DNA of 64,000 nucleotides, taken from NCBI RefSeq assembly GCF_030687535.1, contig NZ_CP117437.1, positions 5,329,501-5,393,500 of the forward strand, written 5' to 3'. Made by a program: the position numbers and the translations under genes. This DNA comes from Pseudomonas sp. FP2335. Its GTDB lineage: Bacteria > Pseudomonadota > Gammaproteobacteria > Pseudomonadales > Pseudomonadaceae. Below the pieces are notes generated by a model, which did no database searches, had not been told where the DNA came from, and worked only from the letters and a program-made list of their open reading frames with translations. Of this stretch, positions 1-7,908 are shown piece by piece (positions within the stretch are counted from its first letter, which is position 1; each line of letters begins with the position of its first letter).

Positions 1-628
1 CGTCGGCGAGCACCGTGTCGGCGCCGGTCAGCACCACACTGGCCTCGGCACGCAGGCGCTGCACGGCGGCGCGGGCAGCCGGACCGGTGATCCATTGGCT
101 TTCGCCACTGGCCATGGCGGTGCGACCGTCCAGGCTCATTGCCAGCTTGACCCGCACGAAGGGCAGGCCGTGTTCCATGCGCTTGAGGAACCCCGGATTC
201 AATGCGCGGGCCTGGGCTTCCAGCACGCCACTAAAGACCTCGATCCCGGCTTGCGCCAGACGCTGCATGCCGCGCCCGGCCACTTCGGGGTTCGGGTCCT
301 GCATGCCGGCCACGACGCGCGCGACACCGGCCGTGACCAAGGCATCGGCGCACGGCGGTGTACGCCCGTGGTGGCTGCACGGTTCGAGGGTCACGTACAC
401 CGTGGCGCCCCGGGCCTTGTCACCGGCGGCGCGCAGGGCGTTGGGCTCGGCGTGGGGCTCGCCGGTGCGCTCATGCCAACCTTCACCGACAATCTGCCCA
501 TCGCGCACGATCACGCAGCCGACCCGAGGGTTGGGATGGGTGGTGTACAAGCCTTTGCGCGCCAATTCGAGGGCGCGGGCCATGTAGTGGGCGTCCAGGA
601 CAGCTTGTTCGGCAGACGGTGGGTTCAT
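1..628 (-). CDS. ribD: Riboflavin biosynthesis deaminase/reductase RibD (3' part outside window)
   Basis: Bifunctional enzyme of riboflavin synthesis: it deaminates the pyrimidinone made by GTP cyclohydrolase II and then reduces the ribose side chain. The first 209 residues are visible. The N-terminal zinc deaminase domain has the H-A-E motif (His59, Glu61) and the two zinc cysteines in [11 protein letters not shown] (Cys84, Cys93). The reductase domain starts near residue 155 ([14 protein letters not shown]). The frame is open to the window edge, so the gene is cut by the window and is not broken. Its ATG overlaps the TGA of nrdR in an ATGA arrangement, so the two genes are translationally coupled. 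The rest of the rib pathway probably follows to the left. Confidence 0.96.
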   Translation of the reverse strand, partial: MNPPSAEQAVLDAHYMARALELARKGLYTTHPNPRVGCVIVRDGQIVGEGWHERTGEPHAEPNALRAAGDKARGATVYVTLEPCSHHGRTPPCADALVTAGVARVVAGMQDPNPEVAGRGMQRLAQAGIEVFSGVLEAQARALNPGFLKRMEHGLPFVRVKLAMSLDGRTAMASGESQWITGPAARAAVQRLRAEASVVLTGADTVLAD

Positions 629-1089
629 TGTTTGGCAGGCTCCCGGGCCAGGCGGTCGATCTCTTCGCGGAACTCATTGAGGTCCTGGAAGCGTCGATAG
701 ACCGAGGCGAAACGGATATAGGCGACTTCGTCGAGCTTTTGCAGCTCGCCCATCACCAATTCTCCAACCACCAGGCTCTTGACCTCGCGCTCGCCGGTCG
801 CACGCAGCTTGTGCTTGATATGCACCAGCGCCGCCTCCAGCCGCTCGACACTCACCGGGCGTTTTTCCAGGGCGCGCTGCATACCGGCGCGCAGTTTTTC
901 TTCGTCGAAAGGCTGGCGGCTGCCGTCGGACTTGATCAGGCGCGGCAATACCAGTTCGGCGGTTTCGAAGGTGGTGAAACGTTCACCACAGGCCAGGCAT
1001 TCGCGCCGGCGACGCACTTGATCGCCCTCGGCGACCAGACGTGAGTCAATGACCTTGGTGTCGTTGGCACCGCAGAAGGGACAGTGCAT
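625..1089 (-). CDS. nrdR: Transcriptional repressor NrdR
   Basis: ATP/dATP-sensing repressor of ribonucleotide reductase genes. The 154-residue length is normal for the family. It opens with a zinc ribbon (MHCPFCG, Cys3/Cys6, then CLACGERF, Cys31/Cys34), followed by an ATP-cone domain from about residue 49 to 139 ([19 protein letters not shown]). The start at MHCPFCG is set by the zinc ribbon; longer readings upstream have no homologous sequence. It is the first gene of an nrdR-ribD unit, as is common in gammaproteobacteria, and is divergent from the lipoprotein gene at 1229. Confidence 0.97.
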   Translation of the reverse strand: MHCPFCGANDTKVIDSRLVAEGDQVRRRRECLACGERFTTFETAELVLPRLIKSDGSRQPFDEEKLRAGMQRALEKRPVSVERLEAALVHIKHKLRATGEREVKSLVVGELVMGELQKLDEVAYIRFASVYRRFQDLNEFREEIDRLAREPAKQ

Positions 1090-1228
1090 GGTGGCAGGCA
1101 ACAAAAAAAGGGAGGGCCATGGTAGCGCATCCCCGTGGCAAGACAAGCCATAGCCTTTACGGTATATAGGCTGACTATTATGTTTCATATTTTTTAAGCC
1201 ACGGATTTTGCCCTTTCTGGAGCCGTAC

Positions 1229-1684
1229 ATGCAGTTACGACCACTTGTATTACTTACCGTGTTCAGTTTCCTGGTCGCCTGCAGCAGCGAAGCCCCCAAA
1301 CCTTCCGCGCCCGCCCCTCAGCCTGCGCAAGAAAAAAAAGTCCCTGGCCTTGAAGACCTCGGCCCGCTACCGGCCTATCAGCGTGAAATCAACGGCAGCC
1401 TGACCAACGTGCCGGCCGGCGCCGAAGTCGAGATGGCCCTGCTGGTGATCGACGATCGCTCGCGCCCACAACAGTTGCTCGCCAGCAGCGTGCTCACCGG
1501 CAATGGCAAGCCCCTGGCCTTCCGCCTGCGTTTCAACCCCCAGGCCTTCCCGGCCGGCGCCCGCGTTGAATTGCGCGGCCGCGCCAGCCAGTCCGGCCAG
1601 TTGATCCTGCACCTGCCCGCCGTGCGCATCACCCAGGCGATCACCCAGACCACCGGCCCCCTGCAACTCGTCAAGGCACCATGA
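1229..1684 (+). CDS. YbaY-family lipoprotein
   Basis: Predicted 151-residue lipoprotein of unknown function. A hydrophobic signal ([18 protein letters not shown]) ends in a lipobox, LVAC, with Cys18 as the lipidated residue. It is followed by a Pro/Ala linker and then one beta-rich domain (about residues 50-148: [20 protein letters not shown], later [20 protein letters not shown]) that resembles the YbaY/YscW-type family. I chose the ATG at 1229 over a TTG 21 bases upstream because it begins the signal peptide directly. Its TGA overlaps the ATG of the following methyltransferase, so the two are probably one operon. Residue +2 is Ser, which suggests outer-membrane sorting. Confidence 0.8.
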   Translation: MQLRPLVLLTVFSFLVACSSEAPKPSAPAPQPAQEKKVPGLEDLGPLPAYQREINGSLTNVPAGAEVEMALLVIDDRSRPQQLLASSVLTGNGKPLAFRLRFNPQAFPAGARVELRGRASQSGQLILHLPAVRITQAITQTTGPLQLVKAP

Positions 1685-2337
1685 CGCCACCGCTGGCCCT
1701 GCAAGCGGCACTGAGCGAGCTGATCGGCGACGCCCAACTGATGCCCTGCCCGCTGCCGGGCACCGAGTTGTCGTTATGGCTGCTGGATGCAGACAACATG
1801 GACCGCGCCTTCAGCCCCGAAGAAACCCGGCGCATCCTGCATGAACCGCCCTACTGGAGCTTCTGCTGGGCCAGCGGCCTGGCGCTGGCGCGGTATCTGG
1901 CGGCGCATCCCGAGTGGGTTGCCGGCAAGCGCGTGCTCGATTTTGGCGCCGGCTCCGGCGTAGCCGGGATTGCGGCGGTCAAGGCCGGAGCCCTGGAAGT
2001 GGTGGCGTGCGATCTTGATCCGCTGGCGCTGGCGTCTTGCCGGGCGAATGCCGAACTCAACGGTGTGGAACTGGGGTATTCACAGGACTTCTTTGCCGAA
2101 ACCGACCGCTTCGACCTGATCCTCGTGGCCGACGTGCTTTACGACCGCGCCAACCTGCCGCTGCTCGATCACTTCCTGACCCGCGGCCGTGAGGCACTGG
2201 TGGCCGATTCGCGGGTGCGCGACTTTCAACATGCGGATTATCAAAGACTGGAGGTCCTGGACGCGTTGACGCTGCCGGACCTGGCCGAGCCCTGGGAGTT
2301 TCGCAAGGTGAGCCTGTACCACTCGCGGCGGCCTTGA
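1681..2337 (+). CDS. Class I SAM-dependent methyltransferase
   Basis: Protein of 218 residues with a Rossmann methyltransferase core. Motif I is VLDFGAGSGVAG (about residues 80-91), followed by the acidic loop VVACDLDPLA and motif IV LILVADVLYDR. The N-terminal part, with an aromatic segment EPPYWSFCWASG, resembles the family of protein-lysine methyltransferases related to ETFB-KMT and nicotinamide N-methyltransferase-like proteins. The substrate cannot be told from sequence; a protein lysine is my best guess. It starts on the ATG that overlaps the stop of the lipoprotein gene (ATGA). Downstream lies a REP pair and then cnoX. Confidence 0.8.
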   Translation: MTPPLALQAALSELIGDAQLMPCPLPGTELSLWLLDADNMDRAFSPEETRRILHEPPYWSFCWASGLALARYLAAHPEWVAGKRVLDFGAGSGVAGIAAVKAGALEVVACDLDPLALASCRANAELNGVELGYSQDFFAETDRFDLILVADVLYDRANLPLLDHFLTRGREALVADSRVRDFQHADYQRLEVLDALTLPDLAEPWEFRKVSLYHSRRP

Positions 2338-2430
2338 GGCCATCGCCGGCAAGCCCGCTCCCAGATTCGCACTGCCGCGTCCTGTTGAAATGCATTCCCC
2401 TGTGGGAGCGGGCTTGCCCGCGATAGCGAT
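2338..2430. repeat. REP inverted pair (REPIN)
   Basis: Two REP sequences face each other: one from 2338 with core GGCAAGCCCGCTCCCA, the other from 2401 with core TGTGGGAGCGGGCTTGCCCG. The spacer ends in GAAATGCATTCCCC, which resembles the loop of the REP pair at 14142-14250. Such pairs are non-autonomous elements mobilised by RAYT transposases and are typical of the Pseudomonas fluorescens group. No RAYT gene is present here. Confidence 0.85.
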
Positions 2431-2507
2431 CTTGAACCCGTCGTGCTTTCAGCCAACTGCGCCAGCCCTTATAGTTCCCCCCATTCCCGCTTTATTCGAG
2501 ACGCCCC

Positions 2508-3380
2508 ATGAGTGAGCCCACGCCGTATATCTTCGATGTCACCACCGCCACATTCGACCAGGCAGTGATCGAGAACTCCTTCCACAAGCCCGTGCTGGTG
2601 GACTTCTGGGCCGAGTGGTGTGCGCCGTGCAAGGCGTTGATGCCGTTGTTGGCGCAGATTGCCGAGAGTTACCAGGGCGAGCTGCTGCTGGCCAAGGTCG
2701 ATTGCGAGGCCGAACAGGACATCGTTGCGCGCTTTGGCATTCGCAGCCTGCCGACGGTGGTACTGTTCAAGGATGGCCAGCCGGTCGATGGGTTTGCCGG
2801 GGCGCAGCCGGAGTCGGCAGTGCGGGCAATGCTGGAGCCGCATGTGCAGATGCCACCACCGGCGGCAGCCGATCCGTTGGAGCAGGCCCAGGCGTTGTTT
2901 GCCGAAGGCCGCATCAACGATGCCGAGGCCGTGCTGGTGACGCTGCTGGGCGAGGACAACACCAACGCCGCCGCGCTGATCCTGTATGCACGCTGCCTGG
3001 CCGAGCGCGGTGAGCTGGGCGAAGCCCAAACCGTGCTCGACGCGGTCAAAAGCGACGAGCACAAGGCCGCCCTCGCCGGCGCCAAGGCGCAGATCACCTT
3101 CCTGCGCCAGGCCGCCGACCTGCCGGACGCCGCCGACCTGAAAAGCCGCCTGGCGCAAAACCCGCAGGATGACGAAGCGGCCTACCAACTGAGCATCCAG
3201 CAACTGGCGCGCCAGCAGTACGACGCGGCGCTGGAAGGTTTACTCAAGTTGTTTATCCGCAACCGCAGCTACAGTGAAGGCTTGCCGCACAAGACCTTGC
3301 TGCAGGTGTTCGAACTGCTGGGCAATGATCACCCGCTGGTCACGGTGTACCGCCGCAAGCTGTTCGCTGCGTTGTACTAA
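2508..3380 (+). CDS. cnoX: Thioredoxin-TPR co-chaperone CnoX (YbbN)
   Basis: Chaperedoxin of 290 residues that in other bacteria protects clients from over-oxidation and hands them to GroEL or DnaK. The N-terminal thioredoxin fold (about residues 8-112) carries FWAEWCAPCK with both redox cysteines, Cys38 and Cys41, and a cis-proline loop (RSLPTVVLF). The C-terminal half (about 118-290) is a helical TPR-like region (LEQAQALFAEGRINDAEAVL; DEAAYQLSIQQLARQQYDAA). The Escherichia coli protein lacks an active CxxC, so this one may keep disulfide reductase activity. ATG at 2508 begins MSEPTPYIFDV. The 3' end overlaps the convergent gene at 3377 by four bases. Confidence 0.92.
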   Translation: MSEPTPYIFDVTTATFDQAVIENSFHKPVLVDFWAEWCAPCKALMPLLAQIAESYQGELLLAKVDCEAEQDIVARFGIRSLPTVVLFKDGQPVDGFAGAQPESAVRAMLEPHVQMPPPAAADPLEQAQALFAEGRINDAEAVLVTLLGEDNTNAAALILYARCLAERGELGEAQTVLDAVKSDEHKAALAGAKAQITFLRQAADLPDAADLKSRLAQNPQDDEAAYQLSIQQLARQQYDAALEGLLKLFIRNRSYSEGLPHKTLLQVFELLGNDHPLVTVYRRKLFAALY

Positions 3381-3721
3381 TCACCCACCCAGCTGTACAG
3401 CGGCGTATCCCCGCCGCTGGCGACTTTCACCTTGGCGTTATGGCGCAGGCGCACCAACAGGCGCTTGCCCGCCGAGGCGTCGCCGGCCAGGCCTTCCAAT
3501 TGATCGAGCAACTCCAGACCGCTGAGTTGCCCGGCGCTGCGCAATACATCCTGGGCCTTCTGCCATAGATCTTCATCCTGCTTGACTGGCACTGCAGCCG
3601 GCGCACTTGGCGCGGGGGCAGCCTGCAACTGGGCGCCCAGGCGTGCCCAATCGCCGTCGTCCAGCTCCAGGGTCAAGTCCACCGGCAGGTCGCCGACGGT
3701 TCCACGAATTCTCAACATCAT
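3377..3721 (-). CDS. Conserved hypothetical protein
   Basis: A 114-residue soluble protein with no function I recognise. The N-terminal 30 residues form a likely beta sheet (MMLRIRGTVGDLPVDLTLELDDGDWARLG), then an Ala/Pro linker (QAAPAPSAPAAVP), then a helical region (DLWQKAQDVLRSAGQLSGLE), ending in a basic strand segment. The start at the double ATG (3721) is supported by AGGAG seven bases upstream; an upstream extension of 23 residues has no such support. The gene is convergent with cnoX and overlaps its stop codon by four bases, and is divergent from the zinc operon. Confidence 0.75.
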   Translation of the reverse strand: MMLRIRGTVGDLPVDLTLELDDGDWARLGAQLQAAPAPSAPAAVPVKQDEDLWQKAQDVLRSAGQLSGLELLDQLEGLAGDASAGKRLLVRLRHNAKVKVASGGDTPLYSWVGD

Positions 3722-3803
3722 CCGTACTCCTGCATTTTTTCTGACGGGCATGCTCCCATGCGGCTTGCGCAACGCCAAGCGGGCGGTCAAACTCTCAGCC
3801 CTA

Positions 3804-3825
3804 TTGTTATAAGATCACATAACAA
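3804..3825. promoter_or_regulatory. Palindrome upstream of zinc operon, candidate Zur operator
   Basis: Perfect inverted repeat TTGTTAT-N8-ATAACAA, 25 bases before the first gene of the zinc-type operon. The half sites resemble the GTTAT/ATAAC arms of known Zur boxes, but the spacing between arms is wider than in the usual core. TATAAG within it could serve as the -10 element, so a bound repressor would block RNA polymerase. Zur identity is inferred from position and arms. Confidence 0.5.
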
Positions 3826-3849
3826 AACTTTCATCTCTGGAGCCGCCCC

Positions 3850-4443
3850 ATGCGCCGTCTGTTGCTTGCTTTGCCGTTTGCCCTGCTGCCACTGGCGGTT
3901 GCCCATGCCCATGAAGAGCACGACCACGAGCACGGCAGCCTCGGCGCCCACGAACATGGCGTCGGCCGCCTCAACGCTGTGCTCGACGGCCAGACCCTGG
4001 AGTTGGAACTGGACAGCCCGGCAATGAACCTGGTGGGTTTCGAACACCCAGCCACCAGCGCCGCCGACAAAGCCAAGGTCGCGGCCGTGCGCAAACAGCT
4101 GGAGAACCCGCTGGCCCTGTTCAACCTGCCCAAGGCCGCCGGTTGCGTGGCCAGCTCCCAGGAACTCAACAGCCCACTGTTCGGCGACAAGCCCGAAGCC
4201 GATCACGACGACGATGATGACCACGATCACGACGCCAAAGACGGCGAGCATCATCACGACCACAGCGAAATCCACGCCCACTACCAATTCACCTGCGCCA
4301 CGCCGACGGCCCTGAGCAACCTCGACCTGACCCAGGTGTTCAAGACCTTCCCCGCCACCCAGAAAATTCAGGTACAACTGATCGGCCCGAGCGGCCAGCA
4401 AGGTGTTGACGCGACGGCCACAGCCGCCACTCTGAAGTTCTGA
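3850..4443 (+). CDS. zrgA: Histidine-rich periplasmic zinc-binding protein, ZrgA/DUF2796 family
   Basis: A 197-residue exported protein. The signal peptide (MRRLLLALPFALLPLAVAHA) is followed at once by a His/Glu cluster (HEEHDHEHG...HEHG), and a second His/Asp cluster lies at about residues 117-145 (DHDDDDDHDHD, then EHHHDH). The rest matches the DUF2796 family, whose ZrgA members take part in zinc acquisition. Its start lies 25 bases after the candidate Zur palindrome and six bases separate it from the ABC ATPase gene. It probably captures periplasmic zinc for the transporter encoded downstream. The orthologous Pseudomonas aeruginosa genes (PA4063-PA4066) are known to respond to zinc limitation. 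Confidence 0.85.
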   Translation: MRRLLLALPFALLPLAVAHAHEEHDHEHGSLGAHEHGVGRLNAVLDGQTLELELDSPAMNLVGFEHPATSAADKAKVAAVRKQLENPLALFNLPKAAGCVASSQELNSPLFGDKPEADHDDDDDHDHDAKDGEHHHDHSEIHAHYQFTCATPTALSNLDLTQVFKTFPATQKIQVQLIGPSGQQGVDATATAATLKF

Positions 4444-4449
4444 GTTCAC

Positions 4450-5160
4450 ATGACCCAAGCACTGATCGAACTGTCCGACCTGGGCTTCAACTGGCCCGGT
4501 CACCCGCAGTTGCTCGACATCCCCGCGTTCCGCCTGGATGCGGGTGAAAGCCTGTTCCTCAAGGGCCCTAGCGGCAGCGGCAAAACCACGCTGCTGGGCC
4601 TGCTCGGCGGTGTGCAAACGCCCAGCCAGGGCAAAATCCGCCTGCTCGGCCAGGAGCTGACCGAGCTTTCGGCCGGCGCCCGCGACCGCTTCCGCGTCGA
4701 CCACACCGGCTATATCTTCCAGCAGTTCAACCTGCTGCCGTTCCTGTCGGTGCGCGAGAACGTCGAGTTGCCCTGCCACTTTTCCAAGCTGCGTGCGCAA
4801 CGGGCCAGGCAGCGCCACGGCAGTGTCGATCAAGCCGCCGCGACCTTGCTCGCGCACCTCGGTTTGAAGGATAAAACCCTGCTGGAACGCCGCGCCGATT
4901 CACTGTCCATCGGCCAACAACAACGTGTCGCCGCCGCCCGTGCATTGATCGGCCAACCGGAACTGGTGATCGCCGACGAGCCCACCTCGGCCCTGGACTA
5001 CGACGCCCGCGAGGCTTTCCTTCAGCTGTTGTTCGCCGAATGCCGCGAAGCCGGCGCCAGCCTGCTGTTTGTGAGCCACGATCAAAGCCTGGCTGCGCTG
5101 TTCGACCGCCACCTGTCGCTGGCCGAACTCAATCGCGCCGCCACGCCCGCAGAGGTTTGA
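4450..5160 (+). CDS. ABC transporter ATP-binding protein (MacB/LolD type), zinc operon
   Basis: Complete 236-residue ATPase subunit. Walker A is GPSGSGKTT (about residues 39-47), the Q-loop is in IFQQFNLLPFLSV, the signature is LSIGQQQRVAAARAL, Walker B is LVIADEPTSALD, and the switch His is in LLFVSHDQ. The LSIGQQ signature and overall form are those of MacB/LolD/FtsE-like ATPases, which power mechanotransmission or lipoprotein export and not classical import. It sits six bases after zrgA and one base before the permease gene, so the products should form one complex. Its role in zinc supply is inferred from the operon. Confidence 0.9.
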   Translation: MTQALIELSDLGFNWPGHPQLLDIPAFRLDAGESLFLKGPSGSGKTTLLGLLGGVQTPSQGKIRLLGQELTELSAGARDRFRVDHTGYIFQQFNLLPFLSVRENVELPCHFSKLRAQRARQRHGSVDQAAATLLAHLGLKDKTLLERRADSLSIGQQQRVAAARALIGQPELVIADEPTSALDYDAREAFLQLLFAECREAGASLLFVSHDQSLAALFDRHLSLAELNRAATPAEV

Positions 5161-5161
5161 G

Positions 5162-6427
5162 ATGTATCTGTTCCGTCTAGCCATGGCCAGCCTGGCTAAC
5201 CGCCGCTTTACCGCGATCCTCACGGCCTTCGCCATCGCCCTCTCGGTGTGCCTGCTGCTGGCGGTAGAGCGTGTGCGCGTCGAGGCGCGCAACAGTTTCG
5301 CCAGCACCATCAGCGGCACCGACCTGATCGTCGGCGCCCGCTCCGGCTCGGTGAACCTGCTGCTGTACTCGGTGTTCCGCATCGGCAATGCCACCAACAA
5401 CATCCGCTGGGACAGCTACGAGCACTTCGCCGCCAACCCCCAGGTGAAATGGGCGATCCCGATTTCCCTCGGCGACTCTCATCGTGGCTACCGCGTGATG
5501 GGCACCAACGAATCCTACTTCGAGCACTATCAGTACGGCCGCAAGCAACACCTCGAACTGGCCAGCGGCCGCGCCTTCGCCAGCGACCCGTTCGAAGTGG
5601 TGCTCGGCGCCGAAGTCGCCGAGGCGTTGCACTACAAGCTCGGCGACAAGCTGGTGCTGGCCCATGGCGTGGCGGTGGTCAGCCTGGTCAAGCACGACGA
5701 CAAACCCTTCACCGTGGTCGGCATCCTCAAACGCACCGGCACCCCGGTAGACCGCACGTTGCACATCAGCCTGGGCGGCATGGAGGCGATCCACATCGAC
5801 TGGCACAACGGCGTGCCGGCCCAGGGCAAAGGCCGTATCAGCGCGGATCAGGCACGCAACATGGACCTCACCCCCCAGGCCATCACTGCGTTCATGCTGG
5901 GCCTGAACAACAAGATTTCCACGTTCGCCCTGCAACGGGAGATCAATGAATTCCGTGGCGAGCCGATGCTGGCGATCTTGCCGGGCGTGGCGCTGCAAGA
6001 GTTGTGGAGCATGATGAGCACCGCCGAAAAAGCGCTGTTCGTGATCTCGCTGTTCGTGGTGCTGACCGGTTTGATCGGCATGCTCACGGCGATCCTCACC
6101 AGCCTCAACGAGCGCCGCCGCGAAATGGCGATCTTGCGCTCGGTGGGCGCACGTCCGTGGCACATCGCGACACTGCTGATCTTCGAGGCCTTCGCCCTGG
6201 CGCTGTCCGGCGTGGTCGCGGGCATTGGCTTGCTGTACGTGTGCATCGCCGCCTCGCGTGGGTATTTGCAGGCCAACTACGGCCTGGACTTGCCGATGGC
6301 GTGGCCAAGCGAATATGAATGGACGTTGCTCGCCGGTATCCTGGCCGCCGCGCTGTTGATGGGAGGCGTGCCCGCGTGGCGTGCCTATCGACAATCCCTG
6401 GCCGACGGCCTGTCCATTCGTTTATGA
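5162..6427 (+). CDS. ABC transporter permease, FtsX/MacB type, zinc operon
   Basis: A 421-residue inner-membrane protein with the MacB architecture: a first membrane helix (about residues 18-36), a large periplasmic domain (about 40-280), and an FtsX domain with three more helices (about 288-310, 338-360, 385-405). The cytoplasmic coupling segment SLNERRREMAILRSVGARP is the FtsX-family hallmark. It follows the ATPase gene by one base, and its stop overlaps a possible ATG of the next gene. Four-helix permeases of this kind usually act on periplasmic partners, so it may work the His-rich protein instead of moving ions itself. Confidence 0.9.
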   Translation: MYLFRLAMASLANRRFTAILTAFAIALSVCLLLAVERVRVEARNSFASTISGTDLIVGARSGSVNLLLYSVFRIGNATNNIRWDSYEHFAANPQVKWAIPISLGDSHRGYRVMGTNESYFEHYQYGRKQHLELASGRAFASDPFEVVLGAEVAEALHYKLGDKLVLAHGVAVVSLVKHDDKPFTVVGILKRTGTPVDRTLHISLGGMEAIHIDWHNGVPAQGKGRISADQARNMDLTPQAITAFMLGLNNKISTFALQREINEFRGEPMLAILPGVALQELWSMMSTAEKALFVISLFVVLTGLIGMLTAILTSLNERRREMAILRSVGARPWHIATLLIFEAFALALSGVVAGIGLLYVCIAASRGYLQANYGLDLPMAWPSEYEWTLLAGILAAALLMGGVPAWRAYRQSLADGLSIRL

Positions 6428-6438
6428 GGAAGGCTTCG

Positions 6439-6957
6439 ATGCGTCGTGCCCTGTTTGCGCTGTTGCTGCTGATGAGCGTGCCTGCCTGGGCTGCCGGGCA
6501 GCCCAAGGATTTGTCGTGGCAGGAGATGATCCCGCCGGATGCGCCGCCGGAAGTACCGAACATGAAACCGCTGCACGACCTGTCGAACATGGCCGATACC
6601 TTATCGGTCGAAGCGGCGCCGGCCGCCAAGCAGGACCTGCCCAACGCCCCCGTGGTACAGGCCCTCGACGGCCAGCACATCCGCCTGCCGGGCTATATCG
6701 TGCCGCTGGAAGTCAGCGAAGAAGGCCGCACCACCGAGTTCTTGCTGGTGCCGTATTTCGGCGCATGCATCCATGTGCCACCGCCGCCGTCGAACCAGAT
6801 CGTGCATGTCAAAAGTGAAGTCGGCGTGAAACTCGATGAGCTATACCAGCCGTATTGGATCGAGGGCGCGATGCAGGTCAAGCCGTCCACCAGCGAGCTG
6901 GCCGACGCCGGTTACCAGATGGAGGCCGAGAAGATTTACATGTACGAACTGCAGTAA
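6439..6957 (+). CDS. DUF3299 exported protein, zinc operon
   Basis: A 172-residue secreted protein. The signal peptide is MRRALFALLLLMSVPAWA, and the C-terminal half (LPGYIVPLEVSEEG, EFLLVPYFGACIHVPPPPSNQ) is the conserved DUF3299 domain with its Cys-His pair (GACIHVP). I preferred the ATG at 6439, which has AGGAAG six bases before it; an ATG at 6424 overlapping the permease stop (ATGA) would add five residues. DUF3299 genes recur beside ZrgA-type zinc operons, and the conserved Cys/His residues suggest a metal site. Its biochemical role is unknown. Confidence 0.82.
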   Translation: MRRALFALLLLMSVPAWAAGQPKDLSWQEMIPPDAPPEVPNMKPLHDLSNMADTLSVEAAPAAKQDLPNAPVVQALDGQHIRLPGYIVPLEVSEEGRTTEFLLVPYFGACIHVPPPPSNQIVHVKSEVGVKLDELYQPYWIEGAMQVKPSTSELADAGYQMEAEKIYMYELQ

Positions 6958-6977
6958 TAACGCTGATCACCCTTTCA

Positions 6978-6991
6978 TTGAGCTGAATCAA
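6978..6991 (+). promoter_or_regulatory. ANR/FNR-type box upstream of oprG
   Basis: TTGAGCTGAATCAA matches the TTGAT-N4-ATCAA consensus in nine of ten half-site positions. It lies about 64 bases before the start of the OmpW/OprG gene, a distance typical of class II activation. In P. aeruginosa, oprG responds to anaerobiosis through ANR. Confidence 0.6.
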
Positions 6992-7054
6992 AAGACCGCA
7001 CGGAACGATCTTTACCATTGGACCTACAACTTTTAAACGTCCCTTGGAGCTCCC

Positions 7055-7753
7055 ATGAACAAGTCACTGCTCGGCGCGTCCCTCTTCGCGCTCGCCCTCG
7101 TCGCCCCTGTTGCCCACGCTCACGAAGCGGGCGACATCCTGGTTCGAGCCGGTGCCATTACCGTCAACCCGAAGGCCGACAGCGGCACCGTAAAGGTTGA
7201 CCAGGGCCCACTGGCAGGCGCCAACCTGGGCGGCAAAGCGACCATGAGCAGCGACACCCAACTGGGCCTGAACTTCGCCTACATGCTGACCAACCACGTC
7301 GGTATCGAACTGCTGGCCGCCACGCCGTTCGAACATGACGTGAAGATCAAGAACACCGCCCTCGGCGCCGCCAACGGCAAGCTCGGCACCCTGAAACACC
7401 TGCCGCCGACCCTGAGCGTCGTGTACTACCCGCTGGACAACAAGTCTGCCTTCCAACCGTACGTGGGCGCCGGTATCAACTACACCTGGATCTACGACGA
7501 GCACGTCGGCAGCCGCGCTCAAGGCGCCGGTTTCAGCAACTTCAAGGCTGAAAACTCCTGGGGCTGGGCCGCACAGATCGGTGCGGACTACATGATCAAC
7601 GACAAGTGGATGATCAACGCCCAGGCGCGCTACATCGACATCAGCACCAAGGCCACCGTGGAAAACAACGCCGTGGCACCTGGCACTCGTGCCAAGGTCA
7701 ATGTGGACGTGGACCCGATGGTCTACATGGTGGGTATCGGCTACAAGTTCTAA
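7055..7753 (+). CDS. oprG: Outer membrane protein OmpW/OprG
   Basis: Small eight-stranded beta-barrel porin for hydrophobic or small amphipathic solutes, 232 residues. The signal peptide is MNKSLLGASLFALALVAPVAHA, giving a mature start HEAGDILVRAGAITVNP that is typical of OmpW. Further family marks are QLGLNFAYMLTNHVGIELLAATPF, LPPTLSVVYYPL, and the C-terminal aromatic VGIGYKF needed for barrel assembly. RBS TTGGAG precedes ATG 7055. A candidate ANR box lies upstream, and a long REP palindrome follows the stop. The order zinc operon-oprG-epimerase matches P. aeruginosa. Confidence 0.93.
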   Translation: MNKSLLGASLFALALVAPVAHAHEAGDILVRAGAITVNPKADSGTVKVDQGPLAGANLGGKATMSSDTQLGLNFAYMLTNHVGIELLAATPFEHDVKIKNTALGAANGKLGTLKHLPPTLSVVYYPLDNKSAFQPYVGAGINYTWIYDEHVGSRAQGAGFSNFKAENSWGWAAQIGADYMINDKWMINAQARYIDISTKATVENNAVAPGTRAKVNVDVDPMVYMVGIGYKF

Positions 7754-7770
7754 GCGGCAGCGCATAAACC

Positions 7771-7892
7771 ATGTGGGAGCTGGCCGCTGTGGGAGCTGGC
7801 TTGCCCGCGATAGCATCACCTCGGTATCACTGATACACCGAGGTGTCTGCATCGCGGGCAAGCCCGGCTCCCACAGCGGCCAGCTCCCACAT
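7771..7892. repeat. Long REP palindrome (REPIN)
   Basis: Nearly symmetrical inverted repeat of about 122 bases centred near 7831. Left arm: ATGTGGGAGCTGGCCGCTG, then GGGAGCTGGCTTGCCCGCGA, then TCACCTCGGTATCA. The right arm is the reverse complement with a few changes. It holds a REP core on each side plus an outer duplicated GTGGGAGCTGG segment. It lies between convergent oprG and the epimerase-like gene and could end transcription of both. Confidence 0.85.
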
Positions 7893-7908
7893 TTGCGTTT
7901 GGGCTGTG

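Noticed and set aside
1090..1228. Divergent promoters between nrdR and the lipoprotein gene
   Set aside because: Only weak matches such as TTTACG-17-TATGTT; not strong enough to list.
4600..4945. Minus-strand frames in the zinc ATPase gene
   Set aside because: Opposite-strand shadows of a clear ABC ATPase; composition is typical of reverse-read GC-rich genes.
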